This document shows positions 31,266 to 39,465 of a stretch of 39,502 nucleotides of DNA, piece after piece. Each line of letters starts with the position of its first letter. Position 1 is the stretch's first letter. The position numbers and the translations under genes were made by a program. The notes beneath the pieces are model-generated. The model ran no database searches. It saw only the letters and a list, made by a program, of their open reading frames with translations, and was not told the origin of the DNA. The stretch is from Rhodospirillales bacterium (lineage in GTDB: Bacteria; Pseudomonadota; Alphaproteobacteria; Rhodospirillales; Casp-alpha2), in NCBI GenBank assembly GCA_013203955.1, contig JABMOY010000085.1:1-39502 (forward strand), read 5' to 3'.

Positions 31266-32843
31266 ATGGGTTTTTCGCTTTTCACAACCAGCACCCTCGG
31301 CATGATGTCGCAGGCCCATGCGCTGGATACCATCAGCAGTAATATCGCTAATGTCAGTACCGGCGGCTACAAAAGAACCGACACCCGCTTTTCGACGGTG
31401 CTGAGCGATACCCTCACCCAGGGTGCCGGAACCAGCCTTGATCGCAGCTTAGGCGGCGTTAAGCCAAAGGATTTCGCGACGATCAACCAACAGGGCCTAT
31501 TGAAATCTACCGAACGGGATTTGGATTTAGCCATCGCCGGTAACGGTTTTTTTCAAATCAGCCGGACGGAAGCCGTCAGCACGGAAATCCTATTCACCCG
31601 GGACGGTAGTTTCGAGGTCAACGCATCCGGTACGGCGGTACCCGCCATTGCCGATGACGGATCCACGATCCAGGTCAAACAAGGCTTTTTGACCGACAAG
31701 AACGGTTATTTCCTTCTGGGGATCGCCCCGGAAACCGACGGAAGCTTTTTAAGCACCGGCGCCTTGACGGCTATGCGGGTTGATGGCTTCGCGTTCGCCA
31801 ACCAATTCTCGGCGACGACAGCCGCCACCTTGGCCGTCAACCTTCCATCCGGAACCAATTTTGGCGATACGCCCGAAAGCATTAGCTTGACCGTCGTTGA
31901 TTCCAACGGCAAACGACGCGCCTTGACGGCTTCTTTTTCAAAAACCCCAACGGCCAATAAATGGAAGATGGATTTGTCCGGGGACAACCTGACAACGTCC
32001 GCGCTTGCACCGGGGGCTGCGTTCTCGTTGGCGGTAGCACCAGGATCCGGAAGGACTTTAACCATCACGCCTGGGGCGCGCCAAATCAAAGCCTTTTCGG
32101 AGCAGGTTCCCTCCGCCGGATACCCGGGGGCCTTCCAGGGTCTTAAAGTCGGGGATCCGATAACCCTGAGCGGGACGACTAGCAACAACAGCACCTTTAC
32201 TATTTCCGCGATTTCGGCCGATTTCACGACCGTAACGGTGTCCACGGGAACGCCCCTGGCTGGCCTCACGGAAAACCTTACGACGGCGAACGTGTCTTCA
32301 ACCAGGGTCGTAGGTAGCGATATGATTTTCAGCGCCACGGGCAAGCTGACGTCCCCAACCACCTTCACGCCCGCCCTTACCTGGAGCGACGGCGCCACCA
32401 ACAGCTTCGCGCTCGATATCTCTAACAGCACTCAACTCAACGGCGATTTTACGCTTGGAATTATCACCCAAAACGGCCTCTCGGCTTCCACCCTCAGCAG
32501 CGTCAAGTTTGACAATTCCGGCCGCGTTATCGGGGAGTTCAAGGACGGAACATCCCGGAGTATTTTTAAAATCCCGCTGGCCACATTCCCCAACGTCAAT
32601 GGCCTTGAAACGCAGAATGGTAATACTTTTGCCGAGTCCCAGACCTCGGGCGCTGCACGAAGTGTTTTCTCAGACGAAAGCGGCATTGCGCTTCTGGCGC
32701 CCAATACGGTCGAGCTTTCAAACGTCGAAATATCCACCCAATTCACCCAGATGATCCAGGTTCAACAGGCCTACAATTCGTCGGCGACGGCTTTTAAGAC
32801 CGCGGACGAAATGTTGATGGCGGCCCGCGACTTGAAGACCTAA
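31266..32843 (+). CDS. flgE: FlgE, flagellar hook protein
   Basis: 525 residues. The N-terminal motif LDTISSNIANVSTGGYKRTD, the DLDLAIAGNGFFQI segment and the C-terminal SNVEISTQFTQMIQVQQAYN and FKTADEMLMAARDLKT are characteristic. The central region is variable: residues about 270-345 (VGDPITLSGTTSNNSTFTIS, ADFTTVTVSTG) form a beta-rich module also found, in three copies, in FlgL of the same cluster. The hook is exported after rod completion and switches export through FlhB. Driven by the sigma-54 promoter just upstream. Confidence 0.95.
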   Translation: MGFSLFTTSTLGMMSQAHALDTISSNIANVSTGGYKRTDTRFSTVLSDTLTQGAGTSLDRSLGGVKPKDFATINQQGLLKSTERDLDLAIAGNGFFQISRTEAVSTEILFTRDGSFEVNASGTAVPAIADDGSTIQVKQGFLTDKNGYFLLGIAPETDGSFLSTGALTAMRVDGFAFANQFSATTAATLAVNLPSGTNFGDTPESISLTVVDSNGKRRALTASFSKTPTANKWKMDLSGDNLTTSALAPGAAFSLAVAPGSGRTLTITPGARQIKAFSEQVPSAGYPGAFQGLKVGDPITLSGTTSNNSTFTISAISADFTTVTVSTGTPLAGLTENLTTANVSSTRVVGSDMIFSATGKLTSPTTFTPALTWSDGATNSFALDISNSTQLNGDFTLGIITQNGLSASTLSSVKFDNSGRVIGEFKDGTSRSIFKIPLATFPNVNGLETQNGNTFAESQTSGAARSVFSDESGIALLAPNTVELSNVEISTQFTQMIQVQQAYNSSATAFKTADEMLMAARDLKT

Positions 32844-32970
32844 GAAAATAATCAATTAAATTCTCCTTCTGAAATGCTTTTCAAATCGGATCCTTTTGGG
32901 CCCGATCCCGGAACTTTGTTTAGAGCTTTCAAACCGGGATGATTGGATTTCCTTTGTTAAAGCCCCTACC

Positions 32971-32984
32971 CGGCAAAAATTTCC
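32971..32984 (+). promoter_or_regulatory. GGCA-type site upstream of flgI (candidate FlbD enhancer)
   Basis: GGCA-AAAAT-TTCC (32972-32984), one base off the palindrome GGCA-N5-TGCC. It lies in the same context as the flgE site (CCCCTRCCCGGCAAA) and at almost the same distance from its -24 element (107 against 109 bases). Confidence 0.5.
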
Positions 32985-33050
32985 CCCCGGCAACGCTCTT
33001 TACCGGGGCACCCCGAAAATCGCCCCTTGAACTTCAAAAAAATATAATAT

Positions 33051-33063
33051 TTTCAATAAGTTA
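33051..33063 (+). promoter_or_regulatory. IHF-like site upstream of flgI
   Basis: TTTCAATAAGTTA, one mismatch to WATCAA-N4-TTR. It ends 15 bases before the -24 element, as the related TCAATAAG site does before flgE (15 bases). Confidence 0.4.
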
Positions 33064-33078
33064 TTAGTTTTTTACCCT

Positions 33079-33093
33079 TGGCATGAAATTCGC
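33079..33093 (+). promoter_or_regulatory. Probable sigma-54 promoter of the flgI operon
   Basis: TGGCATGAAATTCGC keeps GG and GC with ten-base spacing and has two departures from consensus (T for C, C for T). It is 66 bases before the flgI start. Confidence 0.55.
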
Positions 33094-33158
33094 AACAAAA
33101 AAGCCGGCGGAATCACGAACCCGCCCGGAAAGCCAATGGATTAGAGCGGATCGGAAGA

Positions 33159-34334
33159 ATGAGAATGACGGGAATAACAATTATTCGGACAGGCTGCACC
33201 GCCCCTTGGAAAGAGGCGTTGCGCAAAGTTGCCGTCTTTTCGTTGGTGGCAATGCTCTTCGTGATCATTTCAGCCGCGACGGCGAACGCTGCCTCGCGCA
33301 TCAAGGACATCGTCGAAATTGAAGGCATTCGTGACAATATGCTCGTCGGCTATGGATTGGTTGTCGGCCTGAACGGCACCGGCGACTCGCTGGCGGATGG
33401 GCATTTCACCAAGCAAAGCCTGCAAGCCATGCTGAACCGCCTTGGCGTCAAGCCCACGAATGCCGGCCTGGCCTCCGATAATGTAGCCGCCGTCATGGTG
33501 ACGGCGTCGCTTCCCCCTTTCTCCCGCCAGGGTAGCCGCATCGACGTTACCGTTAGCGCCCTTGGCGATTCGGAAAGCTTGTTGGGCGGCACCCTTTTGG
33601 TAACGCCGCTCCTAGGTGCCGATGGTGAAGTCTACGCCGTCTCTCAGGGACAATTGGCGGTCGGTGGTTTTCAAGCCGGTGGAAACGCCGAAACGGTCAC
33701 TAAGGGCGTTCCGACCAGTGGCCGTATCGCCAACGGCGCCATAATCGAGCGTGAAGTCGGTTACGAATTCGGCAATAAGGCAACCATCAAACTGAACCTC
33801 CGGAATTCCGACCTGACGACCGCCCGGCGCATTTCCCAGGCTATTAACGCTTTTCTCGGCACCCCTGCCGCCGCCGCTTCCGACCCGACCACGGTGCAGA
33901 TCAAGGTTCCGGACAGCTACAGAAACCAAGTCGTCAACCTTCTGACCGATATCGAACAGCTTCGCATCGAACCCGACCAGTTGGCGCGCGTCATCATCGA
34001 CGAACAGTCAGGCATCATCGTAATGGGTGAAAACGTGCGCATCAGCACCGTCGCCATTGCCCAGGGCAGCCTGACCATTCGCATTACCGAAGCAGCGCAA
34101 GTGTCGCAGCCGGGTCCCTTTGCCGAAGTCGGCACCACGACAACGGTCGACCGTACGAATGCCGAAGTCGAACAGGACAAAGATAAGCGACTAACGGTAT
34201 TTGAATCCGGGGTCACGTTGCAGGAAATGGTTAACGGGCTCAACGCCCTTGGGATCGGCCCCCGAGACATGATCACCATTCTTCAAGCGGTGAAGACGGC
34301 GGGCGCCCTGCAAGCAGAAATCGAGGTGATGTAA
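33159..34334 (+). CDS. flgI: FlgI, P-ring protein
   Basis: 391 residues; the ATG at 33159 or the Met two codons later may be the true start. Signal sequence to about residue 45 (VAVFSLVAMLFVIISAATANA). FlgI assembles around the rod in the peptidoglycan layer. Highly typical sequence: RIKDIVEIEGIRDNMLVGYG, LVVGLNGTGDS, NVAAVMVTASLPPFSRQGSR, DVTVSALGDSESLLGGTLL and the C-terminal LQEMVNGLNALGIGPRDMI. Its stop overlaps flgJ (TAATG). Confidence 0.97.
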   Translation: MRMTGITIIRTGCTAPWKEALRKVAVFSLVAMLFVIISAATANAASRIKDIVEIEGIRDNMLVGYGLVVGLNGTGDSLADGHFTKQSLQAMLNRLGVKPTNAGLASDNVAAVMVTASLPPFSRQGSRIDVTVSALGDSESLLGGTLLVTPLLGADGEVYAVSQGQLAVGGFQAGGNAETVTKGVPTSGRIANGAIIEREVGYEFGNKATIKLNLRNSDLTTARRISQAINAFLGTPAAAASDPTTVQIKVPDSYRNQVVNLLTDIEQLRIEPDQLARVIIDEQSGIIVMGENVRISTVAIAQGSLTIRITEAAQVSQPGPFAEVGTTTTVDRTNAEVEQDKDKRLTVFESGVTLQEMVNGLNALGIGPRDMITILQAVKTAGALQAEIEVM

Positions 34335-34663
34335 TGGGCGAACTGGCCAACAACAGCCTGTTCGAACTGCAAGCCGGTAATGCGCTTGCTCAGGGCCGGG
34401 GGCTCCCGAATGTTCGGCGAGCCGAAAACCTTCGCGAAGCAAAAGAGGTTTCCGAAGATTTTGAAGCGGTGTTCTTGAGCCAGATGCTTCAACCGATGTT
34501 TGAGAATATCGAGGCGGCCAAGCCTTTTGGCGGCAGCCCCTCTGAGAAGATGTGGCGGACGATGCAAGTGGAAGAATACGGGAAGGCGATCAGCAAGGCC
34601 GGGGGTATAGGCATTGCCGACGCTGTCTTCCGTGAAATCATAAAAACGCAGGAGCTACGATAA
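34334..34663 (+). CDS. flgJ: FlgJ-type rod-binding protein without muramidase domain
   Basis: 109 residues, only the N-terminal rod-binding domain of FlgJ: EVSEDFEAVFLSQMLQPMFENI, then GGSPSEKMWRTMQVEEYGKAISKAGGIGIAD. The peptidoglycan hydrolase domain of enterobacterial FlgJ is absent, as in most Alphaproteobacteria, which use a separate enzyme. It acts as rod cap or scaffold. Start overlaps the flgI stop. Confidence 0.92.
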   Translation: MGELANNSLFELQAGNALAQGRGLPNVRRAENLREAKEVSEDFEAVFLSQMLQPMFENIEAAKPFGGSPSEKMWRTMQVEEYGKAISKAGGIGIADAVFREIIKTQELR

Positions 34664-34665
34664 AA

Positions 34666-35109
34666 ATGGAACCGACAAACCGCGTTAACGATCTCATCTC
34701 CATCACCGGTCGCCTTGCCAGCTTATTGGAGAAAGAAAACATCGCCCTTCGCAACAAACAGAACCACGACCTCAACGATATCCTGGATGAGAAGGTGACC
34801 CTTGGCCGCATATACGAAACCAGGATCATGGGTCTGACCGAAAACGCCGAAGAATTGGACACTGTCGATCCAGAATTGCGCGAACGTCTACGCGGCATCG
34901 GGGAAAAGGTCCAAGGCTTGATCGAGGATAACGCCAAACTGTTGAAGGTTGCCATCGAAGCCAACCGGCGAGTCGTTAACTTGATCGCCGAATCGGTCAA
35001 GGCCAGCGTTCCCAGCGCCGGGACTTATTCGTCAACGGGCGCCGCCGACACAATTGACCACCACGCCGCCCCCCGAAACGTCGCTATTTCCGTTGACCAC
35101 ACCCTTTAG
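34666..35109 (+). CDS. FlgN-like export chaperone for FlgK and FlgL
   Basis: 147 residues, helical throughout: VNDLISITGRLASLLEKENI and ALRNKQNHDLNDILDEKVTL, then a second long helical region LRGIGEKVQGLIEDNAKLLKV and IEANRRVVNLIAESVKAS. The C-terminal 30 residues look disordered. This matches the FlgN-type chaperone fold, and the position directly before flgK and flgL, its expected clients, supports the call. The family assignment is by build and context. Confidence 0.7.
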   Translation: MEPTNRVNDLISITGRLASLLEKENIALRNKQNHDLNDILDEKVTLGRIYETRIMGLTENAEELDTVDPELRERLRGIGEKVQGLIEDNAKLLKVAIEANRRVVNLIAESVKASVPSAGTYSSTGAADTIDHHAAPRNVAISVDHTL

Positions 35110-35132
35110 TCCCTGATTCGGAGCAATTTCTG

Positions 35133-37331
35133 ATGGCCGGCATTACGCAAGCTCTTCGAACCGCACAAAGCGGGCTGTTGGTCAACCAGCAGACCTTGAA
35201 TGCTGTTGCCAACAACATCGCCAACGTCAACTCGGAAGGGTATTCCAGGAAGATCGTCAAAACCGAGTCCAGGGTCGTCGCTGGAGTCGGTGCCGGTGTC
35301 ACAATTTCCGAGATCACCCGCCGGGTCGACGAAGGGTTGATGAAGAGCGTTCGGCTTGAACTGGCCGATTTGAATGCCCTTACCGTCAAAACCGATTTCT
35401 ATGCTCGAACACAGGATCTTTTTGGCGCGCCGGGTGATAATTCTTCCCTGGCGCATCTTGCCGAAAATTTCGCTTCCGCTTTGGAATTGCTTGCCGTTTC
35501 GTCGGATAAATCCCTTGAACAAGCCGAGGTTGTCCGCTCCGCCCAAGACTTGACGTTGATGCTCAAGAAAATGAGCGAAACGGTCCAGGAACTCCGCCTG
35601 CAAGCCGACGTCGCCATCGGGGCAGGCGTTACGGAAATGAATGCGATCGTCGCCAAAATCGACCAGTTGAATGACGATATCATTTCCAACAGTTCCTCGG
35701 GCCGCGACGTAACGGACCTGAAGGATCAGCGAGACCAGGAAATCGACAATCTGGCGCAACTGGTGGACATCCGCTATTTCTTCCGTAGCGACGGCGATGC
35801 GGTCGTCTTTACATCCGGCGGCCGGACATTGGTTGATACCCTGCCGCCGACGATTACCCACACCACGGCGTCGTCCCTTGATTCGACCTCCACCCATGCC
35901 GGCGGTGAAATTGCGGGGATTTTCGTCGGCGCAACGACAGCCAATAATGACATCACGAACGAGCTTCGGGGTGGTAAGTTGAAGGGATTGGTCGATCTTC
36001 GCGACACCACTCTGTCCAATATGCAAAGCCAGATCGACGAATTGTCGGCGGAGCTTCGCGATACCTTTAACCAAATACACAACCGCGGCGTTGCCTTCCC
36101 CGGGGCGCAGTCCTATAGCGGCACTCGGGTTTTTGTCCGGCCCACCGAGCAGACCATCAAGCTCGATCCCACGAGTAGTTCCGACGACACAACCATTTCC
36201 TTGTTTGATAGCACCGGCAACCAAACCGCCACGACAACCCTGAATACCATCATGACCGGCGCCGGTCTTTCGGCGCGGGGTTCGGGCAATGACTGGACAA
36301 TCGCCGCCACGGCGACCCAGCTTCAAACTTGGCTTAGGGCCAATGGCGCGGCGACCGCCACCGCAGCCGTCAGCAGCACCGGCAAGCTCGATATCACCTT
36401 GAACACCACATCGGTAAACCTGGCTTTCCGGGATGAAACCGCCAGCACCAATGGCAGCACGTTGGATGATGCAGTTATTGCCTACGATGCCAATGGTGAT
36501 GGCGTTACGGATGAAACAGTCAACGGGTTTTCCAATTTTTTCGGATTAAATGACTTTTTCGTCGGCAGTCTTGCCGAAAACATTTACGAGTCGAATGTTT
36601 TGGTTAGTTCGTTCACGGCCAGCGCATCGACGCTGACCTTCCGCGACGCCACCGGCACCCTCACCGGCAGTCCGCTGGCCGTTACCGCCGGCACGAGCCT
36701 TACGGATCTGGCGACGCAAATTACGACCAACGTGACCAATGTCACCGCCAAGGTAATTCCCGATGGATCGGGTTTTCGCCTCCGGATTTCCCACGACAAT
36801 GGGTCGAGCATGACCGTCACCCAAGCTGGGGCCGATTCGTTTTTGACCGACATCGGCATGCATTTGGCAGACGTCCGGACTGGGTCGACCCTGGACGTTC
36901 GCTCGGACATTGCCTCGACACCCGGAAATATTACGACAGGTGTCGTTCAATGGAACGCGGCACTTGGCAGCGCCGGCGAATATTTCATGAGCGTCGGCGA
37001 GAATTCCGCAATCGAGGCATTGGCCGAAGTATTTTCCGCGTCTCATACTTTCGATACCGCCGGCGGATTGGCTTCCCTCAGGACAACGTTTTCTTCCTAT
37101 GCCGCGAACATCGTTTCCGAAAATTCCCGCCTGGCCGACACCAACAGCGCAGATGTCGAGCGCCAACGGTCTTTGACCGACTCATTGAAATTTAAATCCG
37201 ACACCGTCCGGGGCGTGAACCTGGATGAAGAGATGTCGGACTTGATCATCTTCGAAAAGGCTTTTTCGGCCGCCGCAAGGGTAATTGCAGTCATCCAGCG
37301 CATGTTCGATGCCCTGGAACGGACCATATAG
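35133..37331 (+). CDS. flgK: FlgK, hook-filament junction protein 1
   Basis: 732 residues, longer than enteric FlgK (about 550) because of an expanded central region. N-terminal motif TLNAVANNIANVNSEGYSRK, the conserved DLKDQRDQEIDNLAQLVDI segment, and the C-terminal GVNLDEEMSDLIIFEKAFSA, AARVIAVIQRMFDALE. The middle (about 380-600) contains Flg_new-type Ser/Thr-rich beta segments and a DANGDGVTDE loop resembling a calcium-binding motif. It is exported after the hook and starts filament assembly. GGAG site 13 bases before the ATG. Confidence 0.95.
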   Translation: MAGITQALRTAQSGLLVNQQTLNAVANNIANVNSEGYSRKIVKTESRVVAGVGAGVTISEITRRVDEGLMKSVRLELADLNALTVKTDFYARTQDLFGAPGDNSSLAHLAENFASALELLAVSSDKSLEQAEVVRSAQDLTLMLKKMSETVQELRLQADVAIGAGVTEMNAIVAKIDQLNDDIISNSSSGRDVTDLKDQRDQEIDNLAQLVDIRYFFRSDGDAVVFTSGGRTLVDTLPPTITHTTASSLDSTSTHAGGEIAGIFVGATTANNDITNELRGGKLKGLVDLRDTTLSNMQSQIDELSAELRDTFNQIHNRGVAFPGAQSYSGTRVFVRPTEQTIKLDPTSSSDDTTISLFDSTGNQTATTTLNTIMTGAGLSARGSGNDWTIAATATQLQTWLRANGAATATAAVSSTGKLDITLNTTSVNLAFRDETASTNGSTLDDAVIAYDANGDGVTDETVNGFSNFFGLNDFFVGSLAENIYESNVLVSSFTASASTLTFRDATGTLTGSPLAVTAGTSLTDLATQITTNVTNVTAKVIPDGSGFRLRISHDNGSSMTVTQAGADSFLTDIGMHLADVRTGSTLDVRSDIASTPGNITTGVVQWNAALGSAGEYFMSVGENSAIEALAEVFSASHTFDTAGGLASLRTTFSSYAANIVSENSRLADTNSADVERQRSLTDSLKFKSDTVRGVNLDEEMSDLIIFEKAFSAAARVIAVIQRMFDALERTI

Positions 37332-37341
37332 GGGATAAGCG

Positions 37342-39171
37342 ATGACCCGGATTTCCAGCCTCGCCGCCAACAATGCCCTGGTTAACCAGCTGCTTCGCAC
37401 GCAGACGCGCTTGTTTAACCTTCAAACGCAAGTCTCCAGCGAAAAGGTATCACAGGATTATTCCGGGATCGCCGTGCAATCTCAACGGCTGCTCAATCTG
37501 GAGAATACCACGTCCAACCTGAAGCAATTCATCCAGAACAATGAACAGATGGATACGCGGCTGAACGTCTCCGGCACGGTCGTCGACGCCATTCGGACAA
37601 CCATCGATGACTTCCGCAAGAACTTGGACGTTTACAGCCAGGGCGCGACCAAGGATGAAACCCGCGTTAAAACCATCCAGGACGATGCCTTCCGCGCTTT
37701 AAAATCAATCGAAGACTATCTCAATACCGACATCGACGGTCGGTATCTTTTTTCCGGCGCCCGGGTGGACACCCAGCCGGTCAGTTTCGGCTTGTCGACG
37801 GTTGCCAATTTCCAATCCACTTACGACGGGGCGCGGGTCTCCATTCCGACGACCCGGGACGCGCAATTAGAAGATTTCTCGTTCAACAAGCGTTCCGACA
37901 CAAACGCAGCAAACTGGCTGCAGTTCGAGCGCGACCAAGGGGCCACCGGCGTCAGCCGTGTCACCGCCTCGTCGTCGGAATTTTCAAACGTTACCGTCGG
38001 GTCAACCATCACCATTTCCGGCACCGGTGGCGTCAACGACGGCACCTTCGAAGTCACTGCGGTTGCCGGCACCACCATCGACATCAAGACCGAGCAGCTG
38101 ACGGACGAGGCCGCCACGCCGGTGACCCTCTCCTATCAGGACCCCAACAATGTTAACAATACCATCACCCTGAATTCGTCGGTCAGTTTTACCCGAGCCA
38201 CCGATACCATCGCTTTTTCATCGGGGGATGCGCTGACAGGCGTACCGGTCGGGACAAAAATCACCATTGCCGGCGCCGCAGTCGGGCCGCCAACCAACAA
38301 CGGTTCCTTTACCGTCAAGACCGCGGGCGCCAACCTGGTGGTCGAAAGCAAGCGCTTTACCGACCAGGGCACGGGCGGCGCGCCGTATTTCACTTTCACA
38401 ACGGCCGCCAACAACCTCAGTTTCGTTGATGGCGGCGCTAGCGCCGATACCATCACGGCACCCGCGAACACATTCCAAGACGCCTCCGGGGCTGCCCTGG
38501 TCGCGGGCCTGAAACTGACCATCGCCGGTACCGGCACGGCCAATGACGGCAACGCCTATACCATCGCTTCAGTTTCCGCCGACAAATCAACGGTAACCTT
38601 GGTTACAACCGATGCCGTAACCGCTGCCGCCAACCAGAACGGCACGGTATCGACAACCAAGGCCGCCGGCACCGTTGCCTCGAACTCGTATTACAGCGGT
38701 GATGCCATAACCTTGACCCACCGTGTCAGTTCCGACCGCGATTTCGAATTCGATATTAACGCCATCGATCCCGCTTTTGAAAAAGCGATTAGGGGAATAA
38801 AGCTTATCCTCCAGGGCACCTTCGGCACCGAAGGCGGGCTCGACCAGAATGCACAAAGAATTGACCAGGCGAAATTTATGGTCCTGAGTTCCCTAAATCG
38901 CGCCGTCGGGGGAACGCCGCCATTCGGCACCGAATTAGTAGGAAATGTCGACCAAATGCAGATCGACTTAGCCTTCGATCAGGTTCTTGTCCAAAACACC
39001 AACAGATTACATACCGATTTCATCGGCTTCCTGGATGCCAGCGTTGCCGATGTTGAAAACGTCGACCCGCTCGAAACCATAACCAGATTGCTCGACGATC
39101 AGCGGGCCTTGGAAGCGTCTTTTCAGGCATTGGCCAGAATCGGGCAGCTGAGCCTTGTGAATTTCTTGTAA
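37342..39171 (+). CDS. flgL: FlgL, hook-filament junction protein 3, with an inserted repeat region
   Basis: 609 residues, about twice the enteric length. The flagellin-like N-terminus (MTRISSLAANNALVNQLLRT, QVSSEKVSQDYSGIA) and the motif FRALKSIEDYLNTDIDGRYLFSG are typical, as is the C-terminus (ETITRLLDDQRALEASFQAL). Residues about 205-440 are an insertion made of three beta-rich repeats. It starts 10 bases after flgK with AGGGGAT upstream. A final ordinary helix region returns after residue 465. Confidence 0.93.
   Translation: MTRISSLAANNALVNQLLRTQTRLFNLQTQVSSEKVSQDYSGIAVQSQRLLNLENTTSNLKQFIQNNEQMDTRLNVSGTVVDAIRTTIDDFRKNLDVYSQGATKDETRVKTIQDDAFRALKSIEDYLNTDIDGRYLFSGARVDTQPVSFGLSTVANFQSTYDGARVSIPTTRDAQLEDFSFNKRSDTNAANWLQFERDQGATGVSRVTASSSEFSNVTVGSTITISGTGGVNDGTFEVTAVAGTTIDIKTEQLTDEAATPVTLSYQDPNNVNNTITLNSSVSFTRATDTIAFSSGDALTGVPVGTKITIAGAAVGPPTNNGSFTVKTAGANLVVESKRFTDQGTGGAPYFTFTTAANNLSFVDGGASADTITAPANTFQDASGAALVAGLKLTIAGTGTANDGNAYTIASVSADKSTVTLVTTDAVTAAANQNGTVSTTKAAGTVASNSYYSGDAITLTHRVSSDRDFEFDINAIDPAFEKAIRGIKLILQGTFGTEGGLDQNAQRIDQAKFMVLSSLNRAVGGTPPFGTELVGNVDQMQIDLAFDQVLVQNTNRLHTDFIGFLDASVADVENVDPLETITRLLDDQRALEASFQALARIGQLSLVNFL
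37954..38661 (+). repeat. Three beta-rich repeats within FlgL, related to one in FlgE
   Basis: Protein-level repeats at FlgL residues about 205-262, 280-354 and 355-440. Each has a core like VGSTITISGTGGVNDGTFEV, VGTKITIAGAAVGPPTNNGS or AGLKLTIAGTGTANDGNAYT, followed by a strand rich in Thr and Val. FlgE carries one copy at about 270-345 (VGDPITLSGTTSNNSTFTIS). Confidence 0.75.
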
Positions 39172-39206
39172 GAAACCGAAATCAATAAAGAGGCTTTTAT
39201 ACAAAT

Positions 39207-39222
39207 TGTGATCGTTATCACT
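39207..39222. promoter_or_regulatory. CRP-family binding site candidate
   Basis: TGTGATCGTTATCACT matches the CRP consensus TGTGA-N6-TCACA at nine of ten positions and includes the perfect inverted repeat GTGAT/ATCAC. It lies 36 bases after flgL and 112 bases before the small open frame. Confidence 0.45.
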
Positions 39223-39333
39223 GCTAAACCCTAGGAAATATGGCGTAATCCTTTGAAACAAAATGCTCAATCCGCCAAATCAATGCTTATTTATTGAAAT
39301 TGATTGAGAAAAAAGAGAAGATAGGACAGACAA

Positions 39334-39465
39334 ATGCATGGAAATACTTTGATGTCTTCACACCAGGATCAAGTCACCAAATACGATAGGTTTCCGGAAC
39401 CCGGTTCCCCCGCACAGACCGAAGGTTGGGCCTTGTCTAACGTCAGCGCCTATGGAACAAATTAG
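39334..39465 (+). CDS. Possible 43-residue protein of unknown function
   Basis: ATG at 39334 after a modest AGGA site, stop TAG at 39463-39465. The product (starting MHGNTLMSSHQDQVTKYDRF, ending NVSAYGTN) is hydrophilic with no recognised domain. It might be a real small gene, a leader, or chance; the spacing from a CRP-like site and AT-rich upstream DNA are weak support. Confidence 0.25.
   Translation: MHGNTLMSSHQDQVTKYDRFPEPGSPAQTEGWALSNVSAYGTN

Larger units (their letters stand above)
32844..33158. other. Regulatory region between flgE and flgI
   Basis: 315 bases without a gene. Contains a possible hairpin ATCCCGG (32905-32911)/CCGGGAT (32934-32940) without a T-run, a GGCA-type site at 32971-32984 with a weaker match 40 bases on, a GC hairpin CCCCGG/CCGGGG (32985-32990, 33003-33008), an IHF-like site and a sigma-54-like promoter. 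The 20 bases from 32963 closely repeat those from 31072 before flgE. Confidence 0.7.

Noticed and set aside
32905-32940. ATCCCGG/CCGGGAT hairpin as the flgE terminator
   Set aside because: The loop is 22 bases and no T-run follows; evidence is too weak for a terminator call.
33083-33322. Plus-strand frame beginning at the sigma-54-like element before flgI
   Set aside because: It begins inside the promoter and overlaps flgI in another frame; no sensible product.
35106-36326. 406-codon open frame on the minus strand
   Set aside because: Antisense to flgK, whose conserved ends are intact; product is unrecognisable.
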